Positions 45,029 to 57,000 of a DNA stretch of 64,000 nt are shown in pieces. The notes beneath the pieces were generated by a model. That model saw nothing but the letters and a program-made list of their open reading frames with translations. It did no database searches and was not told the origin of the DNA. The position numbers and the translations under genes were made by a program. The DNA is from Leptoclinus maculatus. Lineage: Eukaryota; Chordata; Actinopteri; Perciformes; Stichaeidae. Location of the stretch: contig JAVDOI010000003.1 in the NCBI GenBank assembly GCA_032191485.1, forward strand, positions 12,586,986-12,650,985. Direction: 5' to 3'. Position 1 is the first letter of the stretch. Each line of letters starts with the position of its first letter.

Positions 45029-48000
45029 CTGGTACAGAGTAGTGAAGGGGAACATTAATTAAAGAAAAAAAAGAATGAAGGAAGGAAGCCTAAATAAATA
45101 TGACATGTATTTAACACTAATTGCAATGTTATGGTGTGCTATAGAGCATACCTGAGAGCAGTAGTTAATTCTTTCCAGGATTGTAGAGAAGTTGGGCCGG
45201 TGCTCGGGACAGTGCTGCCAACACTGGGTCATGATCCGATAGCTACATACATAGTAACAGACACACATTTCAGATCTATTGTTTAAGCTGTTTGTTATAT
45301 GAACCATCTTATAAATAAGTCATGGTATTATCACACCAAAGAGACAAAATAAGCAGAGAAAACTTTAGAGAGTTCCATCAATTGAACATTAAAGGTAGTA
45401 GACAAAGCAGAATCTGTGCCATTTTCTCTAAAGTAATCCCTGAAATCATCCCAGCTGTGCCCCGCTTCAACTTTACATCCAGGCTCATCTCTTTGGATGC
45501 ATTTCCTGTCCAGTACTCACACAGGCCCCGGACAGCTCTTGGGAGGATCCATTCTGCCTCCACTGGTGACAAACTCCAGCACCTCTTGGTTGGTTTTACA
45601 AGGATACGGCATGAAACCCAGAGAGAGGATCTCCCACAGCAGCACTCCAAATGACCTGCAGGGGGAGAGCCAGATCAAAAAACCGAGTTGAACCTTGCTC
45701 ATGTTTCTCAGAGTGTACCAGAATCAATCTGAAACATATATAAAAAAGCTTATTATTATTTAAATGATAATGCTTACTAGATGTTTTTACTTTGTCTGGT
45801 ATTGATTCTCCAAGTTATTTTTACTATAATATGAATCTATATTATTCTAGCGCTCCATTAGAATGTCCCAGATGGTGAACTGTGCTTCAACACAGTTTAC
45901 ATTTTCCCACAGTTGTTCCCAGTTTGTGGTAACTGGTAATTTGTTCTGCTGGAAAATCCCACCATAAAAGACTGTGATTGCATCTATTAAAGTCAGACGT
46001 TTGCTGAGCTTGATCTGTACACAAACATTTCTTCCCGTTTTCAAAAGTTACATTTTGACGTTGTTTGGCCCAATGCTAAGTATTCAACTTCCTTTGTCAT
46101 TGAAAAAGTGGTTTGGATACTGATCCTCACTGCGTTCTTTCTCCAGTTGGCTCTGTGTCTTGAATACAGGTTATGTTGCTGTCTTGTTCACTTGATGTGT
46201 GGTTTTGTTTAGGAGTAAAATGACTTCAATCTCTCCGGCTGGTGTTGTACTGACTGCATGGATGCTTTTTTAATTAGCGGCCATTAAACGCTGGGATACT
46301 TATCAGAACAATTTGGATTTGACATTAGTAGCAATGAGAAAAAAATGAATTAATTAAACACACGATATTCAGCATTTTTCAAAGACTTACACATTTGTGT
46401 CAGTTTAAAGTAACGCACTCTTTAATAAGAGGTGATTGAAAACCTCTTTGTGGATAAAAACGTATTACTGTATACAGTATAATGTTCATACCATGTATCA
46501 GTCTTGCAGGTGAAGATTCCCTCCATGAAGGCCTCTGGTGGCATCCATTTGACTGGCAGCATGGCACGGCCACCTTTCCGGTAATAGCTGGCTCTGAGAA
46601 ACAAAATAAAAATCTGATTTGGAATGTCCATTCATCATCAGAAGAGAAGGTAAATACCTCAAGGCCATGAACTCTGGAAAGTAAATTCTGAATCTGGCTC
46701 CGTGGAGCATAATGAGATAGCTTTTCAACTGTCCAGACTCCTTCTCCAAATGAGAGACATCATCTTAAGTCATCCTGTGTGCTTTGTGCTGCCATGCAGT
46801 GCGTGATGATGCAGATTCAGCATACAAACCTGTATATGTCTCGTGCCATGCCAAAATCGCCAATTTTGGCCACTCTGTCTGGTCCAGGGCAGGTAAGCAG
46901 GCAATTTCTGGCAGCAATGTCTCTGCAAATCACAGGATCTGTTACTAAATGTAGCTTCATGATGGCACTTAACTCTCCAAACCCACCTAAATAATGTACT
47001 GCATGATAAACCCGTAGTTTATTGTTGTTTTTTATTTGTTGGAAAATGTTAAATCATTAAAAAATAGGATTGATATAAAGATGGGCATGAACCAGTTACA
47101 TTCACCTAAAAGTCGACATGTTTCCTGCTGCAAAAAAAAGTTGACCACTGTAGTTTACAGTAAACAAGGTCCACTTGTGACAAGAGAGGAACAGCTCAAT
47201 ACAATCTATCAAATCTGTGGCTGACAAAAAAATAGTAAGCTTAATGCTAAAAAACTCATTCTGTTTTTGATGCTATAGAAAGGGCATTCTTACAGCCCAT
47301 AACACTCTATTTTTGGGTTGTTTAAAAGGAGTAGTACTATCTGGGTGCAGATCTGAACCTGTGTATGAAGTGGTTCTCCTCCAGGTAGCAACAGCCAAAG
47401 GCGATGTCTCTGGCCATCTGCAGCAGCTCCCGCATGGTGAGAGTAGAGGTCTGGCCCTGGATACAGCACAGCTCAAATTAGTTGGCAACAAAAACACACA
47501 CACACAACTCAGACACACACAGAAAATGTGGAGTCCAGACGTACAGCCCGTGGCCTGTTCTGTCTCAGGAAGCTCTTCATGTCTCCTCCCGTCATCAGCT
47601 CCAGCAGGATGAAACGAGGCAGGATGTTCAGACTGACGCCGATGCAGCGCACAATGTTGTCATGGCTGAACTTGCTGCGTGGACAAACAGTGATTAACAC
47701 TCAGGTTAGCAGGCTTGTAATTGTGTTTGTTAATCATATACAAAAATCGGTTACTATTGCTGGTAGTTACTAGGGACCAATTTGATCAATCAGTGGTGTG
47801 CAGTGTTTTAACTCAGAGGTGGTACCAGGTTGGAGTGGTTCTATTGGTACCATCCAAAACTTTGCTAATGGAAACGCGAAAATAACATTCAAATGTGTAA
47901 CTAAACTGGAATACTTGGTGGAATGTTGCGTCTGTTGCATCACTGTTTGGCACGGGAACTTTTCAGCTGCAGACAGGAAAGCCTGCGGGTTGCGAGGACC

Positions 48001-51000
48001 AGTTTCCAACTTCAGGACTTTTACACAGAGAGGTGTTGGAGAAAAGACTGCAGCACTACAAAGAACTCCTGCTGAGGACACTTTGATGTTTCTACAGCTT
48101 TGTGTTCATTTACTATGTTTATGTTCTATTGTCCTACGCAATGCTTATTTTTACTTTCTTTGTTTTAATTCCCTATTATTATGTATTACACTTTGGCCCT
48201 ATAGGCGCACTACATTTGTTCCTACTTTTTGTAAAAACCTGTATAAAGAGGAATGACAACAAACTTGAACTTGATTTTTATTGCTCCTTAACTTCCGTAC
48301 ATGCGTGTCATATGTGTGATCTCAGCTCTATTATTTCGAGGGGCTGGAACTCAATTTATCTAAATGGGTAAATCGTCTTTGATCCAGTCAAAAAAAACAA
48401 ATGCCCGACAGATGTTTGCGGAAGAGACTAGTTTCACACAGCAAGTTATCTGTATTGAGTTATTTTACTAAAGGTACAGTTATTATACTGAGATAAAAAA
48501 TATCCCTGCAGATCAACAACAAGGTCTATATGTGTGTTACGCCCACTGACTTAACTCTGTTCTCTTTTTAGAAGAGAGCTGTGTCTCTGTGTTTCAAGTC
48601 TGCCACGGCCCCTTTTCAGTTCCTGGAGCACCCACACCTGAGAGTCATCAGTCCATCAATAGAGCTGAATATCAGATGCATACCCAGATGCAGTGCTTCT
48701 GCTCTTGTTCTCTCTTGGCCTTTGATCTGTTTGTCTGCTGCTGTAAGCGTTCGTACTGCTGAAGCTGTGTTTTGATTACAGGTCAGGTACAGGTCTATGA
48801 GGTTACCCTCTGTCTTGGCCGGCTAGTTGGTGGGGAGGTGGTTAGTAACCAACCTGAGTAACTTTGGGGAAGCCGTGTTGGGGTTCTCTGCCATTTACTT
48901 TCTCATTTCTGTTATCTCCTGTTTTATGGTTAGTTAGGGAGCTCAGTATTGTTTTTCTGTTTGTTTCTGTAGGCCAGTTGAACTTCTTATTTTCTAGTCA
49001 GCGTGGGGGTTTAGTTTATTTTGGCCTTTTAGAGACCTTGACGTTCCTGCTTCCATTTATTTCTGTTAATCATTACTTTGTCAAAAGATGTTACTTATTG
49101 TTACTCCTTAAGTGTTTCAGCTGCCTTATCCTTTTATTTTGTTTCAACTTTTGCCAAGGTTTTCCCTCTCCCTCTCCCTCTCCCCCTCTCCCCCTCTCTC
49201 TCCCCCTCTCCCCCTCTCCCCCTCTCCCTCTCCCTCTCCCAACGCAGCAGCCAGTTGATGGCTGATGATGTGAGAACACTGCTGCCTCACACGCACAGGT
49301 GTTCTGTAAGAAGGCTGTATTGAGTGAATCAATGTGTGAACTGCAGTATGGTGCACCTCATAATCAGGGCCTCCATCAGGAAATCCATTTCATCCTGTTC
49401 GGAGCAGATTTCTGGAAGAGTCTGTGGAGCAGAACGAATCAGAGAAGCAGTTTGAGAAGCTGCTATTGTCAAGAGGCAAGATATCACTAGACATAATCAG
49501 CAGACTATTGAAAAGGCAAACCCATGTGAAGATCACTCAGCTGTTTCTTTTTAACCTTGTGTAGTTTTTAAGCCAAGTGATCTGAGGTCATCCAATCCTT
49601 CCGTGCAGACATTGCAGTATGTCATTTCATTTTTACACAAACTACCTTACTACATGTTTATATTAGTAAGTAAAGCAAATAACCCTTCTCTAAACAATCG
49701 CATTACAAAGACCTTGTCTTTTCCTTCATGCGTGTGTGACCTTTAGATCCAAAAGGTATAGAGGCGCCCCTGTGGGATGTTGATTACAGTATATATAATG
49801 AACGCAACTCCCCTTGAGATGCTATCATCTGACACTTAGGTGCAATTTGTCTTCGTATGCCTTACAAAGTGCAAGCTGACCTTTATGGCCACCTGCAGGG
49901 GGCTGTTATCGCTGCTCATCCCCAGAACTTGTCCTTCATAGACTTCACCGAATGCACCATGGCCGAGAGCCCTGACAAACAAAAGGTGAAAAATTGAAGT
50001 GAAACAATCAGTAAAAATCTGTACTATAAGTAAGGGCATCGGCCCGGAGAGCCATCAGAACCTTCAAAAGGACATTTTTGACATTGTGTCAGGGTATGCT
50101 GTACCTGAGAAGTGTTATGTTCTTGCGTGGTACTTCTTTCAGTTCATTGAGTGAGGCGGCCTTCCCTGCAAAGCAGTAGTTGGGGTTGTAGTCTGTCATG
50201 ATGGTGGAGGAGCGGATCTTGCTCAGCTTGTACTCTGGACTCTGCAGATGCCCCCTCACTGCATGCAGGTCGTTCTTCCTGCGGTACCACACTGAAGACG
50301 GAGACAAAACCAGCTTCTTTTACTTCAAAGTCTCAGAACTTTTCTTTTTTTTTTTTTTTAAATCACAACACTAACTGGACCCCATACTTGCATTTAAGTT
50401 GTAGAAAGAACTTCCTGACCATCTGCTAACTGTAGAAGCAGTAACACAAGGAGGGGTCAAGCCGCATCTCAGTATTGATGCTTATCAATGTAAAAACAAC
50501 ATCCTTAGGGCCAGTGGGGAAAAAAGTGAGTCTGTTCGTAAAAGAGTTGGTTGACAGACACTTTGATGTGAAAAATTGGTGTTCACCTTTAAGAAGACAA
50601 ATCCCAGACACTGCTAACTTCAGATAACTGTGTAAATGACCGACATATCTACGAAGGGTAATGTATGTAGGATTTTCTAATGCAAAAATGCCTCAAAAGA
50701 ATGAAACCTTTAGTGAAAAATAGGTTTGGATAACAGCACACAAATTGCACACTCCTTCAACAGGTCTGGCCCACTCACAAATTGTGTTCATACCAAAGAG
50801 AAAATTCAAAATACGAGAAAATTGGAGAGCGCGGCAAGTTCTCCTGAATCACTCGTACAAGCCACTTGTACTGTTCATACGAGTGGTTCTTGCATGAGGC
50901 CCAATGTTTTGCAGGATGCATGTGGGATGTCCTCTCCTTGGTTACTGCTCCTAGACTGTCTGTGCCAGTGAGTTTGGACTCACCCGCCATGGAGGCAGCC

Positions 51001-54000
51001 CACATCCCCGATGCAGGTTGGTAGTCTGCCAGGGAGGGGGGCGTTGCGTGCAGGTAAGAGGTGTCGTAGAGCCATCGCCCGGTGCAGATGCTAGGGACTC
51101 AGGGGGGTTGGGATGAGGGGTGGGTTTGAGGAGGAGAAGGAGGAGGAGGAGGAGGGAACGGAGGAGGAGATGGGGCGCCCAGGGAACAGACTACCTCCCT
51201 GCATGGGGGAGAGCTCAGGTGAAGAGACACTGTTAACCTGAAAGCGTGTGCGTAGGTGTTGCTTTTTGCAACGGAAAGCAACATGTATGTATTTGCACAA
51301 AAGTTACGTTTTGTTTTAGTATTTGATTTATTCACTTGCAAATCCACACAATCACACTCAGTGCAGTTAGTGAGGAAGTCACACTTAATAGCTCATCCAT
51401 TTTTTTCATTACAAAAAGCACTTTGTCTGGTTATTGTAGGAGTCATGCAGTTTCACTCCACTTCTATTTGTTCATGACTATGAATTAGCAAAACAACCAT
51501 CTTATCTGCAATTAATATCCATCTAAAAATACTCTGACGACACAGAATGCATGACACAGAATGCATGTTTATCTATACCTAACTTCTCTGCTGAAATAAC
51601 ATTTATCTGATGACTAATATTTGTTGGCCTGGCTCATCTCAACCCTACTTCAACTTTAATTTATTTCCCATTTTTATAAAATATAAAAGCAATACAAACA
51701 TTCCCTCAAATCTCCTGAAGGGACGGTGCTCCCCAACAGGAAGAATCAATTCATCTGTTATTCTTAACATCCATTACTGGTATTCTTGTATTCTACCGTT
51801 GTAAAAAAAAAAAATATATAGTTTTCTTACAATGTGCATTTCACAGATTTACATATGCTTCTAATAACAATACATATAAAAGGTTCTGCAACTAGAACAT
51901 ATTATACCAAGTGATGTGGAGCTAATCTACCCAATCTAAAATAAAAAGTAAAAAAACAGAAATGTCACTCCACAATACAACAGTGTTGTGATATCTTTTA
52001 TGCAAAGTAGTGGAGCAAGATTAAAGCTCACGAAGTGTCTTAAAATGGAAAGGCGATCCTCGAGGGGCATGAACGTGAGCTCAGTAAATTCCAAAAAAAT
52101 CTCCATATTTCTCCTTTAATGAGTCAGATATGCTTTTTATTGATCACTTCCCTTAAAGGAGGATTCTTGTATTAGTTTGGTCAAAACCACAAACTGCTCT
52201 TGCCATGGAGCCTGGTTGTCTTGTCAGACAGCCCAGAGAGCTGAAAATGGGATTGATATTTTACAGGAAGTCAGTGCTGCACAGATTTCTCCAGAGGCCC
52301 ACACACAAAGCTTAAATTCACCAAGACTGAATGTGAGAAAGACAGAGCGAGTCCTCCACTGTTAAGCTTGACTTATTCAGCACTTTCAGTGAGGTTATCG
52401 AGAGGACGAGAGAGAGGGAACCTTCTGTACTCAAACATCTTAAACACCCTTAGTGGAGGATTAGTGCTGGACCAAAATGTCAGGATTCCCTTGCTTAATA
52501 TCGGCAGCAGATGGTTGTCAAAAAGGTGACAAAAGGTGCAAAAAAACGTGTAATTAGCTTTAAAATCCCTCACTGTCCTATATTATTGCAAAATTACTGC
52601 ATATGTTGTTAAAACTGCATTTTTTATAAAGTGTCAGCGGTTAATAAAGCTAGTTTTACTAAACATGTCAACATTAAACAGTTGTATTGCATAGCAGCTT
52701 TTAAGACCAAGATAAATATTAATGCAACATTAGTAGCATTAGGTAATGTCAGATGACTAATTCATCTTAAATATTAGATTGTGGTTGTCTTCTAATTCCT
52801 CAGTTGTCTCTCTTTCTCTTTCCTAGAGTGTTATTGCTACTGAGTAGTAAAATAAAACTGGTTAATTGTTAATTCCGTAATTATTCCTTTTTCATGATTG
52901 TCAGATTGTCTCAGATTACAGAAATCGGACAAATCGAGTCATCTCTTCATTGAAAACCAACCACTCTTTATCACAGCGCTTTGTGTAATAGTCTTTTTCT
53001 GAGCTCAAGTCTTTCTGCTATACCCTAATACTCGTATCACAGAGAATCAATGCCCATGGGTTAGGATAGACTGTATGCTTTCCAAAATGACTACAATCCT
53101 GTATTTTATCACGGTTGTGATTTGTTATGTATTCTTTATGCCTCATAATCATTATTGTTTCTTCCGTTTTTTTTTTTTTTTTTCAGCCATTGAATCACAA
53201 CACCTGACATTTTCTGCTGTCTTCTCTAACTCATCAGTACACATCTCCAGCTGGGAAACGTCCTTGTTTAATGTCAAACCTTTCTGCTTGTCCTTTTTAT
53301 AGCCAATACTGTATTTTTTTATCAAAATCAATGTCATACAGTGAGATGTTTACAGTACATCTCTACCGTATCGTGCTTGCATGAAAGAAATCGTAGGGTA
53401 GGCAATAAATACATCATCTCATCTCACTTCTCATCTGCCGTACAATCTTATTTCACACTTTGTGGCACAAAAAAAAAAGAAAGCAAAAAGGTGAGTCACC
53501 TTAATAATACTTGTAATAAACGTGTCCATAAGTGCTCAGCACATGTAATTCAGAGCCCTATCTTCTCCACAGCCCCTTATATCATCCGACACACAGCCAG
53601 AGGACGGCATTTAAACCAACACTTGTCAAAAACATATTCCTGTTTCAGCAACATCTGGAAGCATCTGTATTTCCAGCGGCTGCTCACAGCCGGTGGAAGG
53701 TGGAGGGTACAGACTGCACACAGAACTGGATAAGTCTCTTACTGAGGATGACGCCAGTGCAGATCAGCGCAATGCCGCTCGCAATGGTGGAGACCACGAC
53801 TGCCAAGATCAAAGACGACGACATCTGGCCCTGCAGAGCCGGGCCTTGAGGAGCTGCTCGGAGAAAATGAAAAAAAAAACAGCTTTAGTTTGGATTGGAC
53901 AGAATTTTGAACGATTTATTGTTTGCCATTAAAATGAGCTGATAACACGATTGTGGCTTTCATACAAGAAATAAAACTAGTGTTTGTTAGAGGCAATTAC

Positions 54001-57000
54001 GTACCTATGGAGCTGACACATGTGACGTTGTCACTGGCCAGGACGTCGTCGTCGTCGTCGCAGAGACAGAGGATGAGGTGAGTATCCTCATCTCGTTTGC
54101 AGCTTTGTGTTTGACAGTGGCTGCAGTTCAGCTGCACCTTGATCTCACACTCTCCATGACTCTCCATGGCTACAGGGAACATTGAACACATGGATGCAGA
54201 GAAACACAAACACCAGACACAGTTTGTTCAGGAGGGTGATCGTTACAGTGCTTTGAAAAACATTTCACACCCATTGGCGTTTTGTTCCCATCACAACCTC
54301 AAATTAAACTTGATTATCATTTGGATTTTATGTAGTACTCTATAAAATAGCCGAAATTGGTGAAGTGAAATGAAAAGAAAGCCCAACTAGTTAAAAAACA
54401 TCTACAAAAAAACTATTCACCCCATATGTTCCGAAGCCCCTAAATAAGATCTGATACCAATTACCTTCAAAGGTCACTTGATTATTTAAATAAAGTCCAC
54501 CTGTGTGCAATCTAAGTGTTACATGATCTAACAGATCACCATTAAATCCATTATTTACAAATGGAAAGAATATGTCACCACAACAGACTTGCCAATAGAG
54601 GAACAACACTCATGGCAGGAAAAGGGGAACATTAATCAGAGAGGCAACAAAGAGACCAAAGACAACCCCGAAGGAACTGGAAACTTTACAGAGAGATTAG
54701 AGTATCTGTCCATGGGACCACTTTAAGCCTTCCACTCCACAGAGCTGATCTTTATGGAGGAGTTGCCAGAAAAAAAAGCCACTGCTTAAAGAAAAAAAAC
54801 AATAACACATATGGAGTCTTTTGGCGAACTCCAAACATGTTTTCTTATTTTTTGTCTTTGGTCTCTTTGTTGCCTCTCTGATTAATGTCCCCCTTTGCCT
54901 GCCATGAGTATTGTTCCTCTATTGGCACGTCTGTTGTGGTGACATATTCTTTCCATTTAGTAATAATGGATTTAATGGTGATCTGTTAGATCATGCGACA
55001 CTCAGATTGCACACAGGTGGACTATTTAAATAATCACGTCACTTTTGAAGGTAAATGGTTTCACTAGATCTAATATAGGGGCCTTCATAGCAAAAGGGGG
55101 CGAATACGAATGCACATTTCATCAATTTTGACTATTTTGTGTGGGTCCATTACATAAAAAACAAATACAAATCAATTAATTCCAGATTACAATGCAACTA
55201 AAAAGAAAAAAACACCAAGGGGTGCGAATATTTATACAGGGCACTGTAAGTTTGCAGGACAATCCAACAAGGTCAGGTGATATTTTTCTTTTTTGTCAGC
55301 AAATCTCATGAAAAGACTAACACACTGTTGGTTTTGGTGTTTTTACCAAAAAGAGTTGTTGAAAAATACAGAATGTCACCAGCCTTGTACTTTAATCTCT
55401 AAACACAGTACATGTTGTGCCTTTACGTCTGTATTTGTGTAAAACCTGATATGTGCTTGTAATAAAAGTTTTCCAACCTATAAATACCTTTGACCTCTAA
55501 TCTTGAGTCATGATACAAATTATGAATACAAGGAGAATATGTGTGTCATATTAACACTCATCCATCACTTCAAGACAAGATGATTTAACTACATTAGAGA
55601 AAATTCAGTAATAACATTTGATCTTTAATATCATTGTTTAGCTCTCGCTTTGAATACATTTCATGTTTGAACACTGCTGAGGCAGCCACTGTGTTTGAAA
55701 GCTTTGACTGGCAGCACACGGCGCAACAACAACAGCGTCTTTCACATGAGAATGGAGGGCTGTCTGCTGGCGCCAAAGGCAACAAGCTCCACGAGGCTGT
55801 GAATTAACCAACTGCCTTCCGCTTGCTCCCGCTGAATAATGAGAATCAGATGGTAGTCTCACAAAGCATGTGCGAGCGTGAAGGCCTGAGTGTTCAGACA
55901 CACACACACACACTGACCCCAGTGGGTCTTAACAAGATGCATGGGGATAATTAACTGGCGTCTAAAACATGTTTCAGCATCTATTCTTTTAATAGAGTGA
56001 TTATAACAAAACACATACATTTTCAATTTGATGTCTTTTCCTGGCTTCATGTCAAAGTCATTGACTTTGTCTATATTTGTCATTATTGTTGTTCTTCCAT
56101 GTCATTTTATTATCTTTTTTCTATTCATCTATTTATTCTTTTTTCTCACAGTGAGAAATGTTAACTTCTACTCTACTTTTCTCTATTGTAGTTTGTCAAA
56201 ACATTCGTAACTCAATGTGCAGAGTTTTTTTGGGGGGGGCTTTAAATCACATCACATTGTCTTCATCTGTAGAAGGTGTATTCTGTCTTTGGTCTCTATT
56301 CTATTACTGCATCTCATGGTCTTCATTAGCAGAAGGAGTTTGCTCTCTACTCCACTTTATTAAATTATGTTCCACTCTGATCTAGTCTAGTTAACTCTAT
56401 TCTACTTTGACAAAAAAGAAATCTTAATTCAAAGGACCACTCAATAGCTTTTTTATGCTTTCAACTGCATCTCACAGTCTTCATCAGGAGATGACATTTG
56501 CTCTCTTTTCTCTCCTCTACTCCCTCTATTCCTCCTCTATTTTCACTACTCCACTCTGGCTGAGTCATTATTGAATTCATCAGCATCATTGTCTCGATAA
56601 AATGATCATATGATGTCAGTCTCACCTGCCAGAGGCTGCAGGAAAATCTCTCCCATCGGATGAATGAATGAGATTCCATTCTCACCGTCGGCTGTGATCT
56701 CATCTGTCAGCGCAGCGTCACCTCCTGTCACAAAATGTATGTTGTTTACTCTCCTATCAGTCAGTATTACAAATAATGTCAAAACCATTCTGACCCGACT
56801 ATAACAGGTCATGCTTGTCAGTTTGTTGCCACTTTTGACAGTTTATTTTTGATAAAAAAACACCATTTTGCACGGCACCCAAGCTGAAAGATTGTGAGAT
56901 ACGATTGGAGTGATCTAGATGTTCAGTTGAAATTGTGTCATTTCAGTTACGAGTCGACTGTTGATAGCAACCAGACAGGCAGATATTATGCTTTAGACTG

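Larger units (their letters stand above)
45152..49971 (-). other. ltk: ltk tyrosine kinase domain exons
   Basis: Exon 49971-49881 gives the glycine loop LGHGAFGEVYEG and ends in VAIK with the ATP-binding Lys. Exon 49421-49357 gives the alpha-C segment TLPEICSEQDEMDFL with its Glu. The hinge ILLELMTGGDM is in 47674-47545. The catalytic loop IHRDIAARNCLL is split by the intron between 47359 and 46922. IGDFGMARDIYR is in 46922-46830, followed by the family's three-tyrosine activation loop (IYRASYYRKGG) and LPVKWMPPEAF. The domain ends with MTQCWQHCPEHRPNF. All catalytic residues are present, so the kinase should be active. Confidence 0.95.

Noticed and set aside
54391..54609. Possible transposase gene
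   Set aside because: Only short pieces of Tc1-type coding sequence remain, interrupted by stops and duplicated in reverse. There is no usable reading frame.
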